From Corythucha ciliata (lineage: Eukaryota > Arthropoda > Insecta > Hemiptera > Tingidae), in contig CM075938.1 in the NCBI GenBank assembly GCA_038030265.1, forward strand, positions 14,113,009-14,177,008: a stretch of DNA of 64,000 nucleotides, in the 5' to 3' direction. Positions within the stretch are counted from its first letter, which is position 1. Each line of letters starts with the position of its first letter. Made by a program: the position numbers and the translations under genes. The notes under the pieces were generated by a model, which did not search any database, had not been told where the DNA came from, and saw only the letters and a program-made list of their open reading frames with translations. Positions 21,879-34,700 of this stretch are shown here, piece by piece.

Positions 21879-23950
21879 CAGTGGCGTAGGTACGGGGGAT
21901 AGATCCCCCCGGAGCTACAAGTATACGAACGAAGGAGCACTAGTACCATAACGAAGAGCCCCATAAAATCTCCAAAAATGAGCGTTTCACGTTGAAATTA
22001 GGTTTAGCAGATTTTCTGGACTTAAAGCAGCCCGAAAAGGTCCGCGTACGTCCAGCTTTTCCCGTGGACTTGAGACCCAACGCAGTAGTGTACCGAGGTA
22101 CGGAGGGAGGGGGTCGCCATCAAGGCCCTCTAGCTGCTAAAAAGCGCTGACTCGTGGTCTCGCGATGCAACTTCCAGACTAAAATGAAGAAAACAATCGC
22201 TGATTCGCGGTACAGATGAAGGCCATTCTACGAAATAAATAGTGGAAACCCAACGCAAAAGTGTTGTGTTTGGGTAGACCCCGCGGTTAAAGTTGAGAAA
22301 ACACGCTATAATATTGACAAATAAAAGACGCTTTCAGGTTGATATTGAACAAAAATAGCAAATTCACAACTGAAATGGCGTAAAATCGCCCATTCACGTA
22401 TGAAAAAAAGAATAGAATGCTGAATGGCCGGAAAATTAGCACAAAACGCTATTTCACAGCTGAAACTGAGAAAAATCGCTAATTTGCAATTTGCAGACAT
22501 GAATAAGTTGTGGAAAAACGTTAATTCGCGGATACAAAATGAAGAAAATCATTAATTCGCAACAAAAATTGAAAAAAATCACCAATTATTAGCGCAGCTA
22601 AAATTCAGAAAAACGTAATTTTCAGTTCAAATTTGGGAAAAGTGCTAATTCTCAGTTAAAATGGGAAAAAATTGCTAATTTGCAGCTCAAATTGAGTCAA
22701 ACGCCAATTATTGACAAAAATCGGTAGGTAATGCACGGGTTGGGAACGCTACCATGCTGCTAAAATTTAGAAAAAGCGAAAATTTGCTGCTGAAATGGAG
22801 AAACATCACTAATTCTCGAATTAAGTGTCGTGAAATTTATAATTCAAAAATGATTATTTTTGACAGAAACGGATGGATAGATGTAAATTTTGTGGTTTGA
22901 AAAAAACAAAAAACAAAAAAAAACTACATTTATAATTTAAATTCGCACCTTCTGAAGGCATTCTTGTGGCTAAAATTCAGAAAAATCGCAAATTCATGCA
23001 TGGATATAGTATAATGTTAAAAAATACGCTAGTTCACGGCTAGAACTGAAAAGAAGCAATAATCTATACCTATAAAAGTTATATAGTTTTGCTAATGCGG
23101 TGGTAAAACGTGAGAAACCGCTAATTTGCGGGTAATATTTAGAAAATAAACTAATCAGCCTGGTCAAAATTAAGAGAAAGGTTAATTTTAAGCCTAAAAA
23201 TTGAGAAAATTGTTTTAACTTGCGGCTAAAAATGGAAAAAAAATCGCCAATTTACAGCTAAAATTGCGCCAAACGCCAATTTGTGACTGAAATTGAGAGA
23301 ATTCTCTAATTCACTGGTTTGAAACGCTACGACGCGTCGCCGCTCCAATTTAAAAAAAAAGCGCTAATTCATGGTTGAAATTGAGAAAAATTTTAATTTG
23401 CGCCAAAAACTGAATATACGCCAATTTTCGGATTTTGAAGGCAACTTTTCAAGCTAAAATTGAAAAAAAAAAAGCGCCAATTTATGACAATAGGTGAAGA
23501 AACCGCTAATTCGCGAGTAAACTGAGAAAAATCGCTCATGCATTTCGTATGGTGAACCAAAAAAATTCGTGAAAAGTCCCCCTATTTTGCGGCTAGTATT
23601 GAGGAAAGCACCGTTAATGTCAAGCTAAAACTGAGAAAAGTGCTAACTCCTGGTAAAAATGTTGTAAAAATCGGTAATATGCTGCTGAAATTGAGGAAAA
23701 CGCCAAAACTCGTGGATAATTAAGAAACAACGCTCACGGGATAAAAACGATACTTTGGTGCTAAAGTTGAGAAAATGCGCAAATTCATGGCTATGGGAGG
23801 GGGTGGGGCAAAACCGCTAATCGGCGGCTGAAATTGAGAAGAACGATGCACTCGGCCAAAATTCAGAAAAGCGCTAATTTGCGGGAGAGCCCAAAAAACG
23901 CCCTTAACTGAGAGGTTGAGGCTATGATGAGGCCAGCAAGATGTCCAGAT
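21879..23950. mobile_element. Copy 1 of the ~2.1-kb hAT-like element, right end lost
   Basis: The left end CAGTGGCGTAGGTACGGGGG and the whole interior match 58003-60143 collinearly at high identity, for example ACAAGTATACGAACGAAGGA, GTTGAGAAAACACGCTATAA and GCTATGATGAGGCCAGC near the end. Similarity stops at 23950 (GATGTCCAGAT), so the right terminal repeat is missing. The interior from about 22140 on is built of ~30-bp units of the GCTAAAATTGAGAAAAA type. No transposase. Confidence 0.8.
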
Positions 23951-23984
23951 CTGACACAGAAACGTGATATTGCATTTTTGTGAC

Positions 23985-24091
23985 CAGCTGAGGAGCATAC
24001 TTTCAAAAAGGCACATATCCATTTTTTCAAGGTAAAAACCAGTTTTGGGGAAAATGGATATGTGCCTTTTAGAAAGTATGCTCATCAGCTG
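23985..24091. mobile_element. Foldback element, 107 bp
   Basis: Arms CAGCTGAGGAGCATACTTTC...AAAGGCACATATCCATTTT and AAAATGGATATGTGCCTTTT...GAAAGTATGCTCATCAGCTG are reverse complements with few mismatches; the loop is about 25 bp. Confidence 0.8.
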
Positions 24092-24340
24092 CCGGTACAA
24101 ATTTTCCATCGATGAAATGGCGCGACGTACTATCGATGATATTGCGGCGTACTATCGACGAAGTGGTGTCAACGTATATTATACGTAGATTTTTCATCGA
24201 TGAGTTGACGTAATCCCATCGTCGTAGACTCGCGGGACGTTTTTGACTCGATCGCGGCTCGAATTTTAGTTGTTTGTTGTCTCGATGATCGACGTTGACC
24301 CGATGTTGATTCGATGGGAGTGTTCTCATCGGGCGTGGAC
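24092..24340. repeat. GC-richer segment with short TACTATCGA repeats
   Basis: Contains two copies of CGTACTATCGA (about 24124 and 24149) and several CATCGATGA/TCATCGATGAG blocks in both orientations. Together with the following ribozyme-like motif it may be the remnant of a Penelope-like element terminus. No protein is recognisable. Confidence 0.4.
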
Positions 24341-24388
24341 GTTCAAACACTGAAGATGCCGAACAGGCGAAACCGGTTTGTCTTGGAC
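24341..24388 (+). ncRNA. Hammerhead-ribozyme-like motif (Penelope-type)
   Basis: Core CTGAAGA at 24350-24356, stem II GCC-GAACA-GGC, GAAA at 24369-24372, a zero-loop stem III ACCGGT, and predicted cleavage after 24378 (UU). Stem I pairs 24341-24349 (GTTCAAACA) with 24379-24388 (TGTCTTGGAC), with one bulged C and one G-U pair. The very short palindromic stem III is the form seen in Penelope-like retroelements, which are thought to act as dimers. Downstream it shares GACAACGTAGGCT with 61.3 kb. Confidence 0.6.
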
Positions 24389-24990
24389 ACTCCTCAACAA
24401 GGTATTACTGACAACGTAGGCTACTTATCTAATTTGTATTATTGCACGCCTTGTATACATATATGACGATGTTACTAATCCTAACATTAAAGAAGTTTTT
24501 CTGACCTTTGGAAGCCGATAAGGAGAGATTTAGCGTGAAATACTGGGGTTGAATTTTTTTGAAAAATTAAAAATTCAATATCAATGGTAGTTGCAGCGCG
24601 ATTGGTGCATTTGGTGATTTTTAAATAAATTTCAAAGTTCTTCAAGAGGGGGTAGATGGTGCGAGGAGAAATTACGTCAATCCCTAATTTTGAAGCATTG
24701 CTGATATAGGGCACTCTAACATATTTTGTTTACAAATACCAAGAAAAATTGTCCCCCTGAAAATGTGTCATACCCCCCTCTTCCTCACACCATCCATTCA
24801 TTAAATAGGGTTTGACGTTATCGAATCCCCACTCAAAATTTTTAAAATTTCGCTGAAAAAAAATCCTTGATTGATTTCACTGTTTAATGTGAGCAACAGC
24901 ATTGTGGAAGAGCCCTCTTCAATAAACACCAGTGCTTGAAAAATGTGCAAGTTCCCCATTATATCGCTTATGACCAGATTAAGCATTAAA
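24389..24990. other. Non-repetitive AT-rich DNA, no gene seen
   Basis: Open frames here are short and show no family features. Nothing recognised. Confidence 0.3.
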
Positions 24991-27850
24991 TGGACGAATT
25001 TTCTATTTTAGCCTCGAATTATGCCGCTAGTCGTTTTTTTCGCATAAAGCCAAAAATGTTCCCTGTTTCTCAATTTTATAACCACAAAATTGCCGCCACG
25101 ATTTTAGATGCAAATTGAAATTTTACCCGTGAATCAAAGCTTTAATCAATTCTAGCCGCAAAGTAGCGTTTTTTTCCGTGAATGTTATCAATTTTAACCA
25201 CGAATTGGCGTTTTTAAGAGAGCGCGATGGTTTATTAGTGAGAATTATCACCGAGCTTGAAATTATCGTTTTTCTTAATTTTAGCAACGCTAATGAGTGA
25301 TTTTTCCAAAATTATCTAACTTAGAACTTGGTAAATTGGCCTGTTTTTTTTTTTATCCCCGCATTAACTTTTTTTTATTTTTAGCTTTGGATTAGCGTTT
25401 TTTCTTAATTATGAGCCACAAATAAGTTCCCTTCAGAAAGCATAAAATTGGCTTATTTTCAGTTTCGGACATACATTAAAAATTGTCTCTATTTTAGCCC
25501 CGAATTAGCGCTTTTTCTCAATTTTAGCTGCAAATTAGCATGCTAATCTTATTAATTAGCGTTAATTTTGTCCACAAATTGTCCTTTTACTCAGTGATTT
25601 AGCAGTGAATCAGCACTTTTCTAAAAAGTAATCAAATTAGCTTTTTTCTTCATTGTAGCCACAAATAAATTGTCTTCAGACGCAAACATGTTAGCAAAAA
25701 TTTTTCTATTTTTAGCAGCGAAATAGTATACTTTTTCGTTTGAAATGAAAATTGGCGTTTCACTCAATTTTAGCCAAGCTAATTAGTGATTTCCCAAAAT
25801 TATCCGCAAGTTTTCCAGGATTTTTACATGTTAGCTCCATAATAACAATTTGTATATTATGTGTGTCACTTTTAGCTCTGTGGATTAGCGCTTTTTCTCA
25901 CTTTTAGTCACAATTAAGTTTCGATTTTTCTCCATTTGAGCGTCATAAAATCAGTAAATTTTCTTAATTTGAACTAGAAATTAGCCATTTTTCTCAATTT
26001 TCGCCACAAATTGCGTTTTCCTCAAATTTTAGCTGTGAATTAGCACCTTTTTCTCTACTTGAAATGGAACTGAAGCCGCGAAATTTAAAGTTTTTCTTAG
26101 GCCCATTTTCACCAACAAAATTGATCTCGTTTAAAGTTGATCGTGATTAGTTGCCAATAGCGACCCTTGTGAATTCTGATACAAGCGTTTACATTGTAAT
26201 CGCGATTAGTTGTTGATCTTGGTTTAAGAAGTTGTTGAAATCGGGCCTTAATTTTAGCCGCGCTATAACTATAGTGATTTTCTCAATATTAGCTGTGAAT
26301 TAGCGTGGTTTTTTATTCAGTTTAGCAATTCTTTTTTTCAACTTTTTACTTCCATGTTCCCTTCGGGAACGGAAGTATGGTGTTCGTGAAAAAAATCGAG
26401 TTCAAGCTGACATCGCATTCATAATGTATAACCTCGGAAAAGTTGAAAAAAGTGGTTTTTGGCATGCCGTCGGTCTGTCGCTTTTTTTTCGATAAATTGC
26501 ATGAAAATGAAAACATGAACATGAACATTTTATCCGCGTGTTAGCGCTTTTTCTCAATTTTCAGCATGGAATTAGCAGCACTTTTCTGAATTTGAGCGTA
26601 AAATTATCAATTCCATGAATTAGCTATTTTTATCAAGTTTTGCTCCAGTTCTAGCCGTGAATTAGCCCTTTTTCTCAATTTGAGCTGAAATTTAGTGTTT
26701 CCCTTAATTTTAGCCGCGCTAATTAGTGATTTTTTCAATACTATTAGCCGTGAGTATTAAGGCGTTTGTTTTACAATTTAGCCCCACATTGGCCATTTAA
26801 TTTCAATTTAGTTATGGATTAGCACTTTTTCTTAGTTTTAGCCTCGAAATATCTTTTCGAAAAATCGTTTTCTCAATTTTAGCCGCGAATAAGTGATTTT
26901 TTCCATTTTTATCCGCAAATTAACGTTTTTCCTACAGGTTACTTGCGAGTTAGCGCTTTTACTCAAATTCATCGACGTATTAGGCGATTTTTCTCGTTTT
27001 GAGCGTTTCGTGGTTACAGTTTTTTTGTGGTGAGAGCATTTTGAGGTTAGAACGTCATGTGGTCTGAGATTTTTCGTGATTAGAGCTACCTATTTGCCTT
27101 TTGAAAATGAAGAAAAAGCTCGAATTCACGGCTACAATTGAGAAAAAACGCGCATTCAAAGCTGTAATTAAGACAACGCGATTTCCGGAAAGCAACTATA
27201 TTCATGACTGCATGAAATTGAAAAACAGCGCTAATTCACGCTAAAATTTAGAAAAAGCGCTAACTCATGGCTATAAATGAGAAAAAATCGCTAATTCGCA
27301 GCTAAAATTGAGGAAAAGCGCTAATTCGTGGCTGATGAATGAATACATCGCTATAATAATTTCTCTGCTCTAATTGAGAAACAGCGTTGAATTCACTGCT
27401 AAAATAGAAAAAAATGCGAATTCACTGCTTAAATAGAGAAAAAGCTCTGATTCATGGATATAATGCAAAAATGTCGCTATAATTCTTAGCTATGAATGTG
27501 AAGGTGTGAATACACATCGCTGATTCACAGCTGAAGTTGAGGAAAAGCGCTTATTATTCAGGTCTAAAATTGATAAGAGGGGCCGATTCGTGGCTAGATC
27601 CAATAAAGGGCGAATTCGTGGTCAAAATTGAGAAAAAACGCTCATTATCACTGCTAAAATTGAAAAAACGCAAATTCGAGATTTCGGGAGGCAACAACAA
27701 AAAACGAATTCGTAGCTAAAAATTGAAAAAGCTCACAGTCATCCGCGGCTACATTTGGGATGAGCGATAATTTGCCGCTACAAAATTGAGGAAACGATAA
27801 TTCGTGTGGTTGTTGGAGACGAAAATGAAAAACACGTAAAAAAAGAGTGC
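24990..27850. repeat. Large ~30-bp repeat array with an orientation switch near 27.09 kb
   Basis: From 24990 to about 27000 the units read AATTTTAGCCGCGAATTAGC, with T-rich spacers. From about 27100 to 27800 they read GCTAATTCGCGGCTAAAATT, the reverse complement. Between them is a short TTTTGAGGTTAGAACG-type segment. Copies are heavily diverged and vary in length. A short interruption of the type TTGCCTTCAGAAA recurs (25430, 25675; reversed at 27183 and 27685). Confidence 0.85.
26099..26250. mobile_element. Foldback element inside the 25-27.8 kb array
   Basis: The left end TAGGCCCATTTTCACCAACA and right end GTTGTTGAAATCGGGCCTTA are imperfect inverted repeats about 150 bp apart. Inner arms (TTGATCGTGATTAGTTG and TAATCGCGATTAGTTGTTGA) are similar. 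Likely a small MITE. Confidence 0.5.
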
Positions 27851-28718
27851 TGAAAGCCTAATTCCCTCCTCCCACCTAGTTTCAGGGGTTTGGGGGGGGG
27901 GTCGCTATTCAGATTGTGGATACTGTAAACACGAGGAATGTGAGGGAACCAAATTTTAAAAAATTATTACTCGTGATGGCATGACAAAAAAGCACGAAAT
28001 TTAAAAAGGTACTCAAATTTCGGCATGATGCCGGCGTTATAACGTTGGGCAAATAGTTGAAATCTGGATTCAGCTTACGTGAAAATATTGAAATAAGCCA
28101 CCAAACTTAGTCCCGGAGTTTTTTCCTCCCAGAACTATCCGTCCCTGGACTATACAAAGTGTTTGGTAATTCGACAGCAAAATGCAGGGGGTTTTTCTAG
28201 GTCCAAAATGGACGAAAACAGGCCCTATAGACATAGATCCGATTTCCAACCTTTCCCGAAATAATCGATATTAGTATTTTTACCCATGATGTTGATTTTA
28301 TTCGATTCAGTGCTCATAGGTTGAGAAGTACGGTTGCACGTACATAAAATCTAATGGCGCTACCGGAAAGAGCAACCATTTTTCAGGGGGAATTGGTCCA
28401 GTTATCTCCAAAAGTAGTCGTACTTGTCCAGCATTCAGTCAAACTGTGAAGGTTTGTATCGATTTTAGGCAGAATTTATTCGGTGCCCCCTCCCCTTATA
28501 GTTTTAGGACAAATCTTATGCCATGGAGGCCGACATTCATGACACTGAATTTCAAGTTTTGAGGACGCGTCACCACTCACCAGTTTTTGTGGTGAATTCG
28601 CCTGCTTCTTAACGAATAACTTTGTGTCTCCGAAAGTGCGGCCAGTAAAGAGATTTGTTTTCAAGTATAAAAAATGTGTTTTTCTTGTTTTAACAATTGA
28701 TAAAATGTTTTCTTAAAG
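27851..28718. other. Region downstream of the collagen gene, no gene seen
   Basis: Includes a G run at 27892-27901 and mixed AT-rich sequence. It would hold the collagen 3' untranslated region near 28500-28718. No coding features recognised. Confidence 0.35.
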
Positions 28719-31700
28719 TTACTCGAAACACACTAGCCCAAGAGTTACTCGGAACTTCTGGTGTCCATCTCCTGGATTTGTAAAGGCCATGTCTGTTACT
28801 GGAAGCCGTCCAGGTTTATCAGTCACGTACGAAACCACCGTTTTCTCCCACTTGTGGTTTTTAAACTGTGAATAAAACAAAATGGCGGGACAGAGTTAGT
28901 TTTTACCCCAAATCGAATAAGTAATTCAATTATACTTGGCACTCGTCGATTATTTTTCGATATTTGTGCTTGCCCGTAGCGCTGATTTCTGCGTCGTTCC
29001 AACCGAGGAGCTTGATCGCTTTTTCAGTTGAGCCCGTTTCAGCGTCGAGCACGGCGATTGAGTCGAAACAGTGATAGGTGAGATTTTGCGTCGCTCGCGA
29101 CGAGTGGAGTTGAAGGTGAGCGATTTGATTACTGTCGGCCTTGTAGCTAACCTGTACGGGCGTCAGTCGAGAGTTTATTTTATTATCGAAAAAAAAAATT
29201 GGAATTGATCATACTTGAATCGATTCTGGCAGGTCGGAAAGCCATATTTGACTCTCGTCGGACCATTCGTAATTGATTTCAGATGTCTCTTTAGGGTCGG
29301 GATACAGGCAGGTGAGACCTTGAGGCATGTCACAGTAGGCTAAAATTGAGTCTCTTTTTTCACCTTCGTTAGGATCCAACCAATATTCCCCTGTAATAGT
29401 GAACTTTTAGGTTATACGGACACTTTGGTCGATCTATACGCAACGCGAGAATAACCTGAAAGTTTTGAAGGATACGCCTCGATCAAGTGTTTACACGATT
29501 TAGCTGGAGCGTTTTCCGAGCCATCAGGTTTAACGAGTTCCAAAGATGATTTCAAGCTTTGATAGGCTTTCAAAAGTGTCATTTTACGATCTTCCTCCGA
29601 TTGCTGCGATGGGTCATCGTCCAGCAGTTGGTAGTCAAAACCCTTTGGCAATCAAATGAGAGAACAAATCAACAATTTTTTATATTATTTTTGCCTCACC
29701 TTTGTCTGGCTCTGAGATAAAATGGCCGCCACTGTTGCGGCGTCGATTTGAATCGGTTCACCAGGTGGGCCCGGTGGCCCTGGAGCCCCCACTTTGCCAG
29801 GCTCGCCGGAAGGACCGGTCGATCCAGGAGGACCTGGATGTCCGGGATTTCCTGGGGTGCCATCTCGACCGGGCAGACCTGAAAAAGATACGTTTAGAGG
29901 CGGCGTGCCTAAACTCATGCCAGCCGCTGACACACCTCGAGTTCCTATTTCACCCGGCGGTCCTTTAGGTCCAGGAGGTCCTGAAGGTCCCTTTTCTCCA
30001 TTCAAGCCCTAACAATGTTTTACAACAATACACTCTATGATCTGCATGTACTGTTATTTTGAATGTTTGGTTACCGGCAGCCCTTGGACGCCTGGAAGCC
30101 CTGGATATCCTCGATGCCCTTTAACACCTTTTTGACCCTCGTCACCTCTGTCTCCTTTCGGCCCTTGAAGTCCAGAAATCCCGGGTTTCCCTGGAAGACC
30201 CTTTAAGAAACAGATTCGCTGTAAATCAGCCTCACATCATCGCTATAAAAGAGTTACCCGTTGCCCTTCGGGACCCATTGGGCCTGTCTCACCGGGCACT
30301 CCTCTTTCTCCAGCCGACCCTGGAGATCCTTCGTTGCCCATTGGACCCTTTAAAACTATATTTATCAATTTCGGTCGCATAGAAATACAAATTGGTGAAT
30401 TACCGGTTGTCCTGGAGGACCCGATGGTCCAGTGTGTCCCTCAGATCCCTGTGCTCCTTTTTCACCCGGAATTCCCGGTGGTCCGGGCGGTCCTGATCGC
30501 CCAGCTGTCCCTTCAGGCCCCTGCTCCCCAGGAACACCAGGATGGCCTGTCTCACCACGAAGCCCCGGTGGACCTGTTTTACCTTCCGGTCCTGTTTTTC
30601 CCGGTGGCCCTGCATCTCCCTTTAGGAAATAACGCAAATTTATTAAATAGTAGTCGAAAAGTGGTCGGCGGAGAGGGAGGGGGAGGGGGAGGGGGATCGT
30701 ACTTGAGATCCTTTTTGTCCTCGCATTCCCGGCGCACCCTGATGGCCAAACGGTCCAGGCAAGCCCCTCTCACCCTGCGGCCCGGGGTGTCCCGAGGGTC
30801 CGGGTGGCCCCTGTGGGCCTGTGGTGCCAGTTTCTCCTTTTGTACCGTCGATACCGGGTGAACCAGGCTGGCCTGGTGGACCTGGAAAGCCCAGCCGTCC
30901 TGTCTCGCCTGTTGATCCCTTTTCGCCTGTCATTCCTGGGCTTCCAGGGGGGCCTGGTGGTCCTTTTTGCCCCTTTTTTTTGCGAAAGAAAAACGTGAGG
31001 AATTAACGCAAGTGTATAGCCGTGGCCACGAAAAAAAGCAGCAACAAACAGTTACCGGATGGCCTTGAGATCCTGGTCGACCTGGCAGTCCAGTGAAGCC
31101 CGTATCACCCTTGGGCCCTGCTTCACCTCGAACTCCTTTCATCCCTGGAAAACCTGCCAATCCTGCTGGTCCAGTTTCCCCGGGCTTACCTTCACAAAAT
31201 AAAACGGGTTTTCATTCATCTTGAACCCTTTTTAGTCCTGAAATGTCCATTTACCTTGAGGCCCAACCAACCCCTGCTCGCCTTTTATTCCAAGAAATCC
31301 TCGCTCGCCCTTCAATCCTGGAGAACCTCCGGGCCCTGGAGGTCCCGCAAACCCCTGAGGCCCTGGAAGACCCAACTGTCCCCTTTCTCCAGCAGGTCCC
31401 TGTTGGCCTGGCTCTCCAGTCTCACCACGAGCTCCTGCCTCACCTTTCTCGCCTGTCTCTCCAGGGGGCCCTTGTGGACCTGGGGGGCCTTGAAGACCTC
31501 TTTCGCCTGGTGCACCTTGAAAAAGTTTCTTACGTCAACGTGATGAACATATTGACATTTCGTGAATTATTACCCGGAGGTCCTTCAATTCCAATCGGGC
31601 CAGCATCTCCTCGGTCACCCTTCAGTCCAGATGGGCCGCTAAGGCCTCGAGGACCAGGCAAGCCCAGGGGCCCCATAAGACCCGGTGGACCTTTGTCACC

Positions 31701-34700
31701 CTTAGGCCCGCTCGGACCAGGCTGTCCGTCGGCCCCGGGATTCCCTATCAGACCACGCGGACCGAGTGGTCCTGGCCCACCTGGTGACCCTTTCTCCCCT
31801 GGAAAGCCACGTTCGCCTCGCTGTCCCACCGGTCCAATTGGTCCTGGGGCACCGTCATTTCCCGGTGTCCCCTCCTTCCCGTGAAGCCCTGGTGGCCCTG
31901 GAGGACCGGGCAATCCCTGCGGTCCTGATGAGCCAGGACTTCCCGGTGGTCCTCGCTCACCGGTTTCTCCCGGTGGTCCTCGCAAGCCAAGTCCTCCCGG
32001 TTGACCATCTTTCCCTGGATCACCCTTAGGTCCAGGGCTTCCTGGAAGTCCTGGCTCTCCTTCTTTTCCCGTCTCTCCCTAAAAATCACCAAGATTATCA
32101 CAGGGCTCCTTAGATCGATTAATTTCAATGTTATACCAGTTTCCCTTTTTCTCCTTGAAGACCAGCCGGACCCGGAAGTCCCGGATGTCCTTGCTGTCCA
32201 GCCTCACCCGGTTTCCCTGTCATGCCTGGGAGCCCTCTCTCTCCTGGTGGCCCAATTTTGCCGTGTACTCCTGGTCGACCTGGTTGTCCTCGAGGCCCCT
32301 TCAAATGAGAAAACGTCTTTTAGCACCTTCTTTCACGGTTGGCTACATTTCCAGAGCACCTGTAATCCTTGTGGGCCTGGTAACCCGACAGATCCTACCG
32401 ATCCTTTCGGACCATGTTGTCCGGGCAGCCCTCTCTCACCGCTTTGACCTTGAACAAGGGTTTTATTGGTGGTTTTTTGTCTCTTATTAGAGCCAGTAAA
32501 CGAACCTTTGTGTCCCACTGGTCCTTCCGGCCCGGGAAAACCTTGAGGGCCCGTAAGACCTCGTTCACCTGTAACCCCTGGAGCTCCCATAGGGCCTGGG
32601 CTCCCTCTCTGTCCCCTCTTTCCCTCTCGTCCATCCAAACCTGGTGGTCCTTTGGTTCCCTGCGGACCTGCATCGCCTTTCGGTCCGGCCTCACCTTTGA
32701 TCCCTCGCTCGCCGGGCGGCCCCTTGAAAAATTTGTGTTTGAAAGAGAAACTCGCATGAACGATTTATAACGCCTGATATTTACGATTTCTCCTTTTAAG
32801 CCCATCGCTCCCTGTGGTCCGGGAACGCCCTGTAAGCCTATCGGCCCTGGAAACCCCTGAGGCCCTACGGGACCGGTGTCACCTTTGCTTCCCCTTTCAC
32901 CTTGTAGGCCGTCTTTTCCGAACGCTCCGGGAAATCCATTTTCGCCCTGCGGTCCAGGGCGTCCTGCTTCACCTGTAAACATTGACAAATTAGGATAATT
33001 CAACATTTCATTAGGCTCACAAATAAAAACCTTTGGGTCCAGGAGCCCCTTGGCTTCCCTTGACTCCTTGGTTTCCCTGGTCGCCTTTCGGCCCAGGACT
33101 CCCTGAAAACCCTGGTGGGCCGGGTTTCCCCGTTGTTCCCTGACGATTTTCAATTAGAATTGGAATTTGATTCAGCGGTGTCTTTGAAACTTACTGGCAG
33201 CCCTAATGGCCCTGGTGGACCGTCCAGTCCACGTAGTCCCACAGGTCCCTGAGGGCCTTCTCTTCCCCTGTCCCCTTTTTCTCCCTGAGGACCCTGACAG
33301 ATCCCGCGACAATGTTATTAATACGAAGCTCGCGGTTTAATAATTATTCCATCACCCACCATTAATCCTGGAGGCCCAGGATGTCCCATCGGACCAGTCT
33401 CCCCCCTTTCACCCGGCACACCAGAATCACCTTTACTTCCATCCTGCCCTGGATGGCCACGGTGACCTTTCATTCCAGGCGACCCGGGCAACCCGACTGG
33501 ACCACGATGACCCGGCTGTCCTGGAAGACCATTTTGACCTGGCTCGCCATTTTCACCGGGCACTCCCTGAAAGGTTGAGTTTGAATGAATTAACGCGGGG
33601 AAATTCGCGATTTCCCTCCTCCTATTATACCTCCTTGCCTGGTGATCCGGGAGGGCCTCGAGGTCCCGTCTGGCCTGGTGGCCCTTGTTCTCCTGGCTCT
33701 CCTCGCTGACCCGGAGGCCCCTGAGGTCCTGGAAATCCTGCAAAAAAAAAGTAATAAAATAAGCGACAACTGCCGTCATTTTTTCGCGAATTTTAACCTG
33801 GTGGCCCACGTGGTCCTGTGGGTCCGATTTGTGGGGACGGCATGTAAGGGAATGAGTCAGTCGGTCCTTTTTCCCCTCCTCCGTTTCCAAAAGACTGGTA
33901 GTAACCATCGGCCTAAAATTGGAATTTAATTTTATTGTTTTTCCATGTTTGAAAAAAAAAATGTCTTATTAGTCTCACATCAGGATATTGGGCCATGACA
34001 TCAGGGGACAGTCCTTGTCCGGCTTTTTCCACTCCTGGTTTTATTACAGTTGGCACGAAATGCTTTTCATTTTGAATTCCGAACTGAAATAAATGAATTT
34101 AAGTCTGCTTGAATGGTTTTTAATGAAAGCGAGGGGATTTACCACTTTTGATGCCTCTGATTCCGATTTAGTCGACACCTCAACGACTCCCGGAGTGTCT
34201 AAAATGGCGGCTGGAATTTTGTCGTCTATTGCCCCCCCCCCACCATAATTTATTGATACAAACGTTTCAATTATTAGACGAATTTCTCTTGATAAATACC
34301 TTTTCCGCAATGGCTTTTTGTGTCACACTGAGTTTTCCCAGAAATGCAAGTACAAAACACGCAATTTTCGGGACTCCAGCTGTCGCCATGCTGGTAAAAT
34401 CCACTTTCATCGGAGCATGAAGCCCCGTCTGAATTTTTCATGTAAATTTGGAATTATTGTTGCAAAATTGTGACAATTTTAAATTGTTTCTTACCGTCGT
34501 CTTCATGGCTGTTCAGATCTTGCGGTTTTTGAGGCTCTTTGACCGGATGATTAGGTTCAAACGCGACAATTTGCGGTTTTGGGGGTTGAAGGTCCGTTTC
34601 TAAATAATAGAGAAACAATTAATTACTATAACCACGCTTTGGTATCACTAGGGGTACCCTTTTTACGATTTTTACCATTCCGCTCGTCATACTCCTCGTC

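Noticed and set aside
25000..27850. Repeat array considered as a CRISPR-like array
   Set aside because: Units are strongly diverged, there are no conserved repeats with unique spacers, no cas genes, and the genome is animal.
30334..32770. Several long plus-strand frames over 30.3-32.8 kb, rich in Pro, Leu and Val
   Set aside because: They are antisense shadows of the Gly-X-Y collagen exons; GC-rich Gly/Pro codons leave all frames open.
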